NCBI GenBank assembly: GCA_963921195.1
Contig: OY992540.1
Span: forward strand, 37,006,971-37,070,970
Direction of reading: 5' to 3'
Length of the DNA: 64,000 bases
Source: Pegoplata infirma
Taxonomy: Eukaryota; Arthropoda; Insecta; Diptera; Anthomyiidae
Of the stretch, positions 56,610 to 64,000 are shown one piece after another. The notes beneath the pieces were generated by a model, which was not told where the DNA came from, did no database searches, and was given only the letters and a program-made list of their open reading frames with translations. The position numbers and the translations under genes were made by a program. Every line of letters begins with the position of its first letter. The first letter of the stretch is position 1.

Positions 56610-57674
56610 TTTTTTCTTATTTTTTATCGTCTGGCATCACTGCAACTAAACAACAAAAGTTAAAGAAATTAAGTGCAAAGCAAAATGCAAAATGATGTTC
56701 AAAACAAAGAATTTTTAAAGAAGAAAATGAAATTGATTGCATTTAAAAAAAATAGATAAAATAAATAACAAAGTACAATAGCAAAAAAATAAACAAATAT
56801 AGAATAAAAATTAAGAAAACCAGCAGCACCAGCAGTAAACAATGAAATTTAAATAAAATTATTACAAAAAACGCAAAAGAAAATATAAAAAAGAAGAAAA
56901 AACACATACAGAATAAAATTATAGTGCAAAAAATATGAAAACATGATCAGCGTTTCTCGATGCATTTCGTCTTCTTCGTCGCAATAATGTTCAGCTCATT
57001 TTAATAATCAAGTGCAAGTGAGTGCGAGTGCGGACTCTTTTTTTATGATATAAAATACATAAACAACTATTGTGGTGTGATCCCCCCTTGGACGTCGTCA
57101 CACCCGCTGAAGATATTCACAAGTAGATATATATTAAGAAAAATTGCAAACTATATCGTTGACGACGTCGTTACTCGCTGCTTGGCTGGCTGCTGTATTC
57201 CATTGTCAGATTATACATGTTTTTGGTTTTATATATCGTGAATGTGTTTTGTTGAGCAGAGTGCATCGATGTAACAAGAGCAAACGACGAATGGAAGAAG
57301 CCAGGTGCAGCAGTAGTTGCAAAGCTTACCACATAAAGAATGCTGGTTGTACTGGTTCAGTTCTTTAACGTGCGTTCACAGCGACGGTCTTAATTAAATA
57401 TTTAATACAACTACAACAAAATTGCACTGTGTATTCCAGCAGTGAGATTTTTTAAATTAGCGACAATTGATAAAATAGTAAAAAAAAAATAAAATAGAAA
57501 ATTTAATTATTTGCAATAGTTATACAAGTGAAAATTAAAACATAATCTATCACATTTATCAACATCATCATAAGGAAACCGGAAATTATTGTTCGATTTA
57601 GAAATTTTCCATTTTCCTACTGCACAATAAAATATAAAAACTAATGTTTTATTGTTTTGCGCTTGATTGACATC
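56610..57674 (+). promoter_or_regulatory. Probable long 5' UTR / promoter of the KLHL-like gene
   Basis: From about 56,630 the sequence is unlike the surrounding repeats. It holds A-rich runs, an AGTGCAAAGC-type stretch and a less AT-biased block (about 56,940-57,400) with direct CGTCGT-type motifs, which looks like a fly 5' leader. Several ATGs precede the coding start, so short upstream open frames would be translated first if this is transcribed. The start of transcription and any 5' intron cannot be fixed by eye. Confidence 0.35.
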
Positions 57675-57928
57675 ATGGCCAACACTACAAACAAAGAGAG
57701 TCCCAGTCGTGAATCAACAAATTCTTCATCGGCCCGAATTTCCCTACTCACCGATGCAGAATCTTTAACCCGTGACTACAGTTTGGGAAGTTTAAATTCA
57801 GCTGTTAGCCAAGATGAATTCTTTCGTTGTCGCGACCATGCTGAAAGTGTCCTCAAACGTATGCAATTATATTTGGAAAATCAACAGTTATGTGATGTTG
57901 TATTAATAGCAGGCATTGATGGTCGTAG
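57675..57928 (+). CDS. First coding exon of a KLHL1/4/5-type BTB-Kelch protein (partial)
   Basis: ATG at 57675 opens 84 codons and two bases before a strong donor AG|GTAAGT. The peptide begins MANTTNKESPSRES, a Ser-rich leader, and continues through QDEFFRCRDHAESVLKRMQLYLENQQLCDVVLIAG. The last 40 residues match the family start of the BTB domain in vertebrate KLHL1, KLHL4 and KLHL5 (a segment of the form EFF..HAE....M..YL...QLCDVVLIAG). Such proteins are Cullin-3 ubiquitin-ligase adaptors: BTB, then BACK, then six Kelch repeats. Only the first strand and helix of the BTB domain are in the window; the remaining exons must lie beyond 64,000. An in-frame TTG at 57657 lies just upstream, but the ATG is the better start. 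Family assignment is firm, the exact orthologue less so. Confidence 0.85.
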
Positions 57929-58124
57929 GTAAGTAGTAAGCACAGTCTTTGATACTTTTAAAGAGTTTTAGCGCACGATTACATGTAGACATCTATTTTT
58001 CTATTGTTTAACGGAAATTACTTTAAAACAAAGAACTATTTTATTGTATACCCTACATAATTTTATTAAGTATATGAGGTTAGTTAGTATAAATGTTTAG
58101 TATAATTTCATTTAATGACATATA

Positions 58125-58430
58125 GGGCTTAAGTTGAGTTTACTGCATTGCTCCAAAATTTTTACTAGATCTTTTGATTACAAATCGAAAATATTTGGGT
58201 GATATTTTTTCGACGAGATCTAATTCGCGAGTTATGTCGACTTAAAATTCAAATATTAAATCAATCGCATCACATTCATTTTTGTCGGATTTGAACAAAA
58301 TATGTATCGTTAGAAAGGTGAATGATACCTTTCTCACTTTAAACAAACTTTATTTAGCGAAGCCGCTTAATTAATTTATAGAATTTATAATCCCAAAGCC
58401 CTGCTGAAGGCCGCAACACAAAAAACTTTT
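58125..58430 (-). repeat. Inverted copy of the 53.65 kb repeat
   Basis: CTTAAGTTGAGTTTACTGCATTG-like start and ATGTCGACTTAAAATTCAAAT mirror the copy at 53,645-53,940. Confidence 0.65.
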
Positions 58431-58998
58431 TTAACGAAAACTCTAAAAAAAACAAAAAAAAAATTTTTTTGCCTTTTATAGGTTAAGAATATTTTATTTA
58501 AAAAAATCGTGACTTACATGTACGAAAACGTTCGTTCAATGTACGAACAATTTCGCACAAAATTCTTGTGTACAATGAACGAAATGCATAGAAATCTTTA
58601 GTAAAATAAACGATTTTTTGTATTTTACAAAAAATTTTAGTAGAATAAACGAAATAAATTTTGGTGTTTTACAAAAATCTTTCGTAAAAAACAATTTTTT
58701 TATGAGAATTGTGTTTTACGAAAATTAATTCTTATTCGTACCAAGGTCTGGGGACTATTCATGGGAATTTTTAATTGGCATTGAATTTTCATTGGCATTA
58801 GTTGAAACTAATGCCAATGCAAAAAAAACCTTAGCATTTATTGCCAATAAAAAATTTTGGCATTGTCTTCATTTTTACTAATGCCAATAAAACCGCACAA
58901 ATGCTTAAAAAACTATTTACAATTGATAAAAAAAGAATTTTTTTTACAAAAAATATATTTTTTTTTAAAACTTCAAATGGCGATATATCGATAACTAA

Positions 58999-59123
58999 CC
59001 CCCAGTTTCTGTAACACGTACGTTATTCGTCTGAGACGAATTTGCATGTATTTTGTTTACGTTCATTTGCATACATTCAAATTCGTCGTAGACGAATTAC
59101 GTTCGTGGTGCAGAGACTGGGGG
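58999..59123. mobile_element. 125 bp foldback MITE, TAA duplication
   Basis: CCCCCAGTTTCTG and CAGAGACTGGGGG ends lie between TAA copies (58996-58998 and 59124-59126). Both arms carry TTCGTCTGAGACGAATTTG-like dyads, and the whole element can fold into one hairpin. A TWA-type duplication suggests PIF/Harbinger. Confidence 0.8.
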
Positions 59124-59612
59124 TAAGCCAGATAGAGCAAAATGGAGGACATTTATGGTTCTTTGGAATGTAGTTTTAGAAAAATATATGAAAAAAAGTT
59201 TCTAATTAACTATCACTCAATTTTTAACATTTTGACATTTAGCAAATAACGATCGTGATCTTACTAAGAGATTGTACAATTTTCTTCTTCTAATTCTTAA
59301 TGAATGTAGAGTTGAAAGTTTATTAATATTTTTGTTTGAACATTAGCGATTTGTCATTTAAATTTCCTTTGCTACTTGTAGTATAGGGTTTTTATATTTG
59401 CTAAATATTCTTGACAATGGAATCTGACAAATTCCAAAACACGTGTCGACTAACAAAGAAAGTCTCCCTGGTGCCAACCTCCGATCTTCATTAAATTTGG
59501 ATATGTTGTTGACCTTTTTCAGTTTTTTACGATTTACGCCCCTTTACTCAAAATTTAAGGCATATTTGGTATCAGATTAAAGGTATTTAAACTACCTATC
59601 TCGTCAAAAAAA

Positions 59613-60310
59613 CTACACCATTTATAGATGTAATTAGAAAAAGATCAATTGTAATTCGAAGATTCTATTTGTAATTCGAAGATTCTATTTGTAATTCAAA
59701 GATTCCATTTGTAATTCGAAGATTCCATTTGTAATTCGAATACTCCACTTGTAATTCGAAGATTCCATTTGTAATTCGAAAAAGATCAATTGTAATTCGA
59801 AAAAGATCAATTGTAATTCGAAAAAGATTAATTGTAATTTGAAAAAGATCAATTGTAATTCGTAAAAGATCAATTGTAATTCGTAAAAGATCAATTGTAA
59901 TTCGAAGATTCCAATTGTAATTCGAAAAATATCAATGGAAATATAGTTTATATTTTTCGTATTACAATTGGAATCATCGATTTTCAATTGATCTTTTACG
60001 AATTACAATTGATCTTTTACGAATTACAATTGATCTTTTACGAATTACAATTGATCTTTTTCGAATTACAATTGATCTTTTTCGAATTACAATTGATCTT
60101 TTTCGAATTACAATTGATCTTTTTCGAATTACAATTGCAATCCTTGAATTACAAATGGAATCTTCGAATTACAATTGGAGTATTCAAATTACAAATGGAA
60201 TCTTCGAATTACAAATGGAATCTTCGAATTACAAATAGAATCTTCGAATTACAAATAGAATCTTCGAATTACAATTGATCTTTTTCGAATTACATCTGTA
60301 AATGGTGTAG
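59613..60310. repeat. 698 bp palindromic minisatellite (GTAATTCGAA units)
   Basis: CTACACCATTTATAGATG at the left mirrors CATCTGTAAATGGTGTAG at the right. Between are about 17 and 16 units of 20-21 bases, GTAATTCGAAAAAGATCAATT and GTAATTCGAAGATTCCATTT variants, in one orientation left of about 59,960 and the opposite to the right. Open frames on both strands are unit translations, not genes. Confidence 0.9.
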
Positions 60311-60390
60311 TATTTTTCGTCTTATTAACAAAATGTCCTAAAATTTTGGTATTTTACTCAATATTACGAAAAGTTGTGCATGTTTGGACT

Positions 60391-60480
60391 AGGGCTGTCA
60401 ATCCCGAAATCCCGGTATTTTTGTCATAAAATGAATCCTGAATCCCGGGATTTTTAAGCTCAAATCCCGGGATTTTTAAA
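60391..60480. mobile_element. hAT-type end with CCCGGGATTT units (truncated)
   Basis: TAGGGCTGTCAATCCCG followed by repeated AATCCCGGGATTTTTAA resembles the ends of the other hAT MITEs here. No partner end or duplication is found. Confidence 0.45.
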
Positions 60481-61142
60481 ATATTAAAAATGTATGAGAA
60501 TTTATTTTTAAAAATACAACTTTGTTCAATTACACAGTGCAACACCCAAAATCGGAATGGGATGAAACCAAAAGCAAATGAAAGTTGACATATTCCATAA
60601 CAAACCCCTCAAGGCTTTTTTCTAGTTCAGAGCTAGATTTTGTTTTACACGCATTTGAAGTTAGTGCACTTTTATTATAGTTACAATAATAAATGCTTGA
60701 AAACTGTATTAGTGGCGAATGATTAATATTGTAATTGCCTTTAAATAACAATCATACGCAACGGTGTCCAGTGATTTATATTAATAACACTGTAAGTAGG
60801 TGAAAATGACACACCAAAACGCCGAGACACGTCAACCTAATTTTGGGTCGTAGAATCCAGTGGTGTACCCCGTTTTGAAAAGTTAGCTCAAAATCCCGAG
60901 ATATTTCGATTTTAAATTTGTAGTAGATTTAAGGCGATTTTTCATTTTATTTGAATGAAAAAACTTAAAAAACTTGTTAAAAACTTGTTATTTGTCGAAA
61001 ATTAATATCTAGAAATAATGGACGTTCATTTTCAAGCGGGCATGGAACAATACTTGCTGTTATTTTGATAAATTTTATAATTTTTTGTTTGATTTATTCA
61101 ATTTTTACTCTACATTTGCAAATTTAAAATCGAAATATCTCG
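60480..61142. other. Intronic sequence, no feature recognised
   Basis: No repeat or exon recognised; short open frames only. The right border is the tail of the non-LTR element. Confidence 0.4.
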
Positions 61143-61248
61143 TTAGGTTAGGTAGGTTAGGTTGTAAGTGGCTGCTGACGTTTTTACGTCAACACACGTA
61201 GACTCTGAGGTCCATTGTGATACCACGGGACCGTAATAGGTTTCCCTA
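61143..61248 (-). mobile_element. 3' UTR and 3' terminus of the non-LTR element
   Basis: After the TAA the minus strand continues for about 105 bases to a hairpin (TGACGT-AAAA-ACGTCA, 61176-61191), a 12-base spacer and a tail made of AACCTAACCTACC-type repeats ending at about 61143. No poly(A) tail is present, so this family ends in short tandem repeats. Confidence 0.8.
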
Positions 61249-64000
61249 TTAGTCCCTGTCGTTAAACCATTTTGAGCTTCTTATAAAACTCCTTAGATGT
61301 TGAATTTTGACATCCGACAAATCAGAAAGATCGTACAGCTCCCTAGATCCCAGTGAAGCAAGTCTCTGACCAGAAAGTGCCGGGCAATGGCAAATAAAGT
61401 GTTCGATAGTTTCCAACTCCTCTTCATCCATGCAACTTCGGCAAAAGTCATTCGACGGCACATTTAACCGCTCTGCGTGCTTCCCTATAAGACAGTGTCC
61501 GGTAATTATAGAAACCACCGTCGAAATCTCTCCTCTTGGAAGCGATATCAGCTCACTTGTGCGCCCCTGATTAAGAGAAGGCCAAATCAGTCGTGTTGTC
61601 TCACACGTCCATCCATTTGCCCATCTTTGATTAGTCTCCGTCGCAGAACAAAGCCGTAGGTTTTGCTTGCAAGTTTCTAGAGGCATACCAACACATTCCA
61701 ATTCTGTTGGAACCTGTAAGGTAGTTCCTAGTCTTGCAAGCTCATCGGCTTTGCAATTCCCTGGAATGTCTCTGTGCCCTGGGACCCATATGAGTCGTAT
61801 GTTAAACTGCTTGGCCATCTCATTTAAAGACGTGCGGCAGTTAAGGGCAGATCTTGTTTTCAGAAACATTGAATCCAGGGACTTGACCGCGGCTTGACTG
61901 TCAGTATAGATGTTGACTGCGGTTGTAGACAAGGCATTGCAGCTCAACCAGTCAGCCACTTCTTTTATTGCCAGCATCTCTGCCTGGTAAACACTGCAAT
62001 GATCTGGCAATCTACGAGCCAGGCTCAACCCAAGCTCTTCCGAATAGACTCCAAAGCCCACTTGTTCGTGCAGCCTCGATCCATCTGTGTAAAAATTTAT
62101 GGTAGCTCCACTACCCGGAGTATCCCCCATCCAAGACTCCCTGGATGGTATCATAGTGGTAAAGTGGCGCTCAAAGAGGCTCAAAGAGGGAGCACAGTCC
62201 ACATTTTGTGGTATTGTTATCTTTTTCAAGATCGCGCTATGGCCACAATCACTGCTCCTCCATTGCAGCGTGCTATTAAGTCGAATTGCCGACGCAGCCG
62301 CATACTGCCTACCCAATATGTCCAAGGGTATCAGGTGAAGGAGGATTTCTAATGCAGCCGTAGGTGTAGTACGAAGAGCACCAGTGATGCACATTGACGC
62401 CATTCTCTGTACCTTCGTGATAAAGACAAAGTTTGCTTTTGTTTCTAAAGCAGGCCACCAGACAATGATTCCATACAGCAAAATTGGACGCACCACTGCT
62501 GTATAGATCCAATGAACGACTTGAGGGCTAAAACCCCATCGTTTTCCAATGGCCCTTTTACAGGAATACAAAGCAATCGTTGCTTTTCTCACCCGTTCCT
62601 CAATATTACGCCTGAAATTCAGCTTCCTATCTAGAAATACTCCAAGATACTTGGCTCCATCTGAGAAGGTGATTTCAGTACCGTCCAGAGAAATAGGATC
62701 AAAAGCAGGAATCTTATTTTTCCTTGTAAACAAAACAAGCTCTGTTTTACTAGGATTAACTCCTAGACCACAGTCTCTTGCCCATTTAGACAGATCTTTC
62801 AGAGAACCCTGAAGAATATCCCGCAATGTTGGCAGATGCTTCCCCTTTACCGCTATCGCGACATCGTCAGCATATGCGACAACATGACAACCACGTGCTT
62901 CTAGAGATAGTAGCATTGAATTCAGTGCCAGGTTCCAAAGAAGCGGCGAAAGAACACCTCCTTGTGGTGTGCCCCTATTGACAAATCGAGATATGACGGA
63001 CGCTCCCAATTCAGACGTTATACGTCTATTGGCAAGTAGGTTTTCCACCATTAAAACGATTTCACGCTTTACTCCCAGACCAGACAATGCCAATATTATC
63101 GATTCTGGGATGACATTATTAAAAGCCCCCTCAATATCAAGAAAGGCCACCATAGTGTACTCCTTTACCGAAAGCGATCTCTCGATGGTACCAACGAGCT
63201 CATGAAGAGCTGTTTCCGTTGATCGTCCCTTGCTGTATGCATGTTGCTTTGTCGAAAGCAACCTCGGGTCAATCACTCTACGCAAATATGAGTCTATCAT
63301 TCGTTCCATTGTCTTTAACAAAAAAGAAGACAGACTAATTGGTCTGAAATCCTTCGGAGCTGTGTGGGAACTTTTCCCAGCCTTCGGGATAAATACGACT
63401 CTGGTATCCCTCCATTTTAAAGGAATATAAGACCAGTTGATGCATGCTGTGTATAGATTATACAGCAACGGGGCTATATAGTCCAACACTTGCTGCAACT
63501 CAGCCGGGATTATACCATCAGGTCCCGGGGATTTATAGGGCCTGAAGCTTTTTATCGCCCAAATTAATGTTGGCATATTTATTATTTCCGAAGCAATTTC
63601 AGATGCTTGGGCGTCAGAACGTTCCAAAGCTTGAAACGGCGTCATGGAATTGCCCGGAAAATGCATGTTTAAAAGGAGATCCAGCGACTCTCCACTGGAG
63701 GAAGACCACACCCCATTAGGATCTTTCAGGTATCCTAGGGTGCAAGGAGAAGAAGCCAGAACCTTGCGCAGCCTGGATGCCTCAGAGACGTCTTCTATGT
63801 TTCCACAGAAGTTTTTCCAAGAATCACATTTTGCATTTCTGATCATCTTCTTATAACTCTTAAGTTGCAGCCTGTATGCAGACCAGTCCTCGTCAGCTCT
63901 TGAAAATTTAGCCTTATTAAAGAGCTTTCTGCAGGAATCTCTGCTCGTCTGCAACTCATTTGACCACCAAGGTGGCTTTTTTTTCCCTCTGGGCTTTGCA
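61249..64000 (-). CDS. Non-LTR retrotransposon ORF2: reverse transcriptase + RNase H + C-terminal CCHC (partial at 5')
   Basis: More than 900 codons are open with no stop or frameshift, and the frame continues through the window edge (PPWWSNELQTSRD just before the first listed residues), so the endonuclease domain lies outside. Counting from the TTG codon at 63954: RT motifs KSPGPDG about 141-147, FLDIEGAFNN 271-280, GTPQGGVLSP 328-337 and catalytic YADD 361-364; RNase H FYTDGS (Asp624), Glu659, YTDSQAA (Asp685), WVPGH and Asp737; then a CxxC...HxxC finger (Cys838, Cys841, His852, Cys855/857). All active-site residues are present, so this copy may be young or still active. RNase H places it with I, LOA or R1-type clades rather than canonical jockey; the clade is not resolved. 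Confidence 0.95.
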   Translation of the reverse strand, partial: AKPRGKKKPPWWSNELQTSRDSCRKLFNKAKFSRADEDWSAYRLQLKSYKKMIRNAKCDSWKNFCGNIEDVSEASRLRKVLASSPCTLGYLKDPNGVWSSSSGESLDLLLNMHFPGNSMTPFQALERSDAQASEIASEIINMPTLIWAIKSFRPYKSPGPDGIIPAELQQVLDYIAPLLYNLYTACINWSYIPLKWRDTRVVFIPKAGKSSHTAPKDFRPISLSSFLLKTMERMIDSYLRRVIDPRLLSTKQHAYSKGRSTETALHELVGTIERSLSVKEYTMVAFLDIEGAFNNVIPESIILALSGLGVKREIVLMVENLLANRRITSELGASVISRFVNRGTPQGGVLSPLLWNLALNSMLLSLEARGCHVVAYADDVAIAVKGKHLPTLRDILQGSLKDLSKWARDCGLGVNPSKTELVLFTRKNKIPAFDPISLDGTEITFSDGAKYLGVFLDRKLNFRRNIEERVRKATIALYSCKRAIGKRWGFSPQVVHWIYTAVVRPILLYGIIVWWPALETKANFVFITKVQRMASMCITGALRTTPTAALEILLHLIPLDILGRQYAAASAIRLNSTLQWRSSDCGHSAILKKITIPQNVDCAPSLSLFERHFTTMIPSRESWMGDTPGSGATINFYTDGSRLHEQVGFGVYSEELGLSLARRLPDHCSVYQAEMLAIKEVADWLSCNALSTTAVNIYTDSQAAVKSLDSMFLKTRSALNCRTSLNEMAKQFNIRLIWVPGHRDIPGNCKADELARLGTTLQVPTELECVGMPLETCKQNLRLCSATETNQRWANGWTCETTRLIWPSLNQGRTSELISLPRGEISTVVSIITGHCLIGKHAERLNVPSNDFCRSCMDEEELETIEHFICHCPALSGQRLASLGSRELYDLSDLSDVKIQHLRSFIRSSKWFNDRD

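Larger units (their letters stand above)
57929..61140 (+). other. Start of KLHL-like gene intron 1
   Basis: The intron begins GTAAGT and has no acceptor-exon match in the window. It contains an inverted copy of a repeat also found at 53.6 kb, a 125 bp foldback MITE, the 698 bp palindromic minisatellite, a CCCGGGATTT-type hAT end and finally the minus-strand non-LTR element. No open frame resembling BTB or Kelch sequence occurs. Confidence 0.6.

Noticed and set aside
57144..57368. Hydrophobic 74-residue frame upstream of the KLHL-like exon
   Set aside because: It begins at TTG, not ATG, and lies in the likely 5' leader; no evidence it is translated.
59685..60278. Two proteins rich in FELQLIF repeats on opposite strands
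   Set aside because: They are translations of the 20-21 bp palindromic minisatellite and are frame-open only because of its periodicity.
61142..61163. Interstitial telomeric (TTAGG)n repeat
   Set aside because: Only a few imperfect units, directly at the 3' end of a LINE; Diptera lack TTAGG telomeres, so it is read as the LINE tail.
62309..62512. Additional small genes inside the LINE
   Set aside because: All are shadows of the long RT-RNase H frame in other frames or strands.

Overview
The window is AT-rich nuclear DNA of a higher (brachyceran) fly, most likely a calyptrate such as a blowfly or house-fly relative. This rests on three things: an intron-containing Dsor1 (MEK) gene whose protein closely resembles the Drosophila one, a second gene of the KLHL1/4/5 BTB-Kelch type, and the (GTCY)n-bearing and Helentron-type repeats typical of Diptera. 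No bacterial, phage or CRISPR feature is present. The exact species cannot be named from sequence alone.

Layout. Bases 1-40,000 hold no host gene that I can support. They are a mosaic of transposable elements, many nested several layers deep and datable relative to one another through intact target-site duplications. Dsor1 occupies 40,022-50,246 (+): four coding exons joined by an 8.9 kb first intron filled with transposons and two short introns. Together the exons encode a complete 393-residue MAP kinase kinase. From 50.3 to 56.6 kb is another transposon-rich spacer with one exon-like orphan (53,230-53,572). The first coding exon of a KLHL1/4/5-like gene lies at 57,675-57,928 (+); the rest of that gene is beyond the window. 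A long, uninterrupted reverse transcriptase plus RNase H reading frame of a non-LTR retrotransposon fills 61.1-64.0 kb on the minus strand and runs off the right edge.

How the pieces relate. Dsor1 is the MEK of the Ras-Raf-MEK-ERK cascade; the KLHL-like protein would be a Cullin-3 adaptor. They are neighbours in the same orientation, with no sign of joint regulation. The repeats explain most of the space. Seven hAT-type elements with exact 8 bp duplications are resolved, and many of the hAT families carry short repeated motifs near both ends. Two Helentron-like elements end in the classic GC hairpin plus CTAGT and carry internal ~160 bp tandem repeats. A 35 bp dyad-rich minisatellite recurs at several sites in both orientations. 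Three or more terminal-inverted-repeat families carry homologous tRNA-like modules. Three non-LTR 3' ends share a hairpin-spacer-AACCTAACCTA organisation whose stems differ in sequence. These last items are the most interesting for follow-up.
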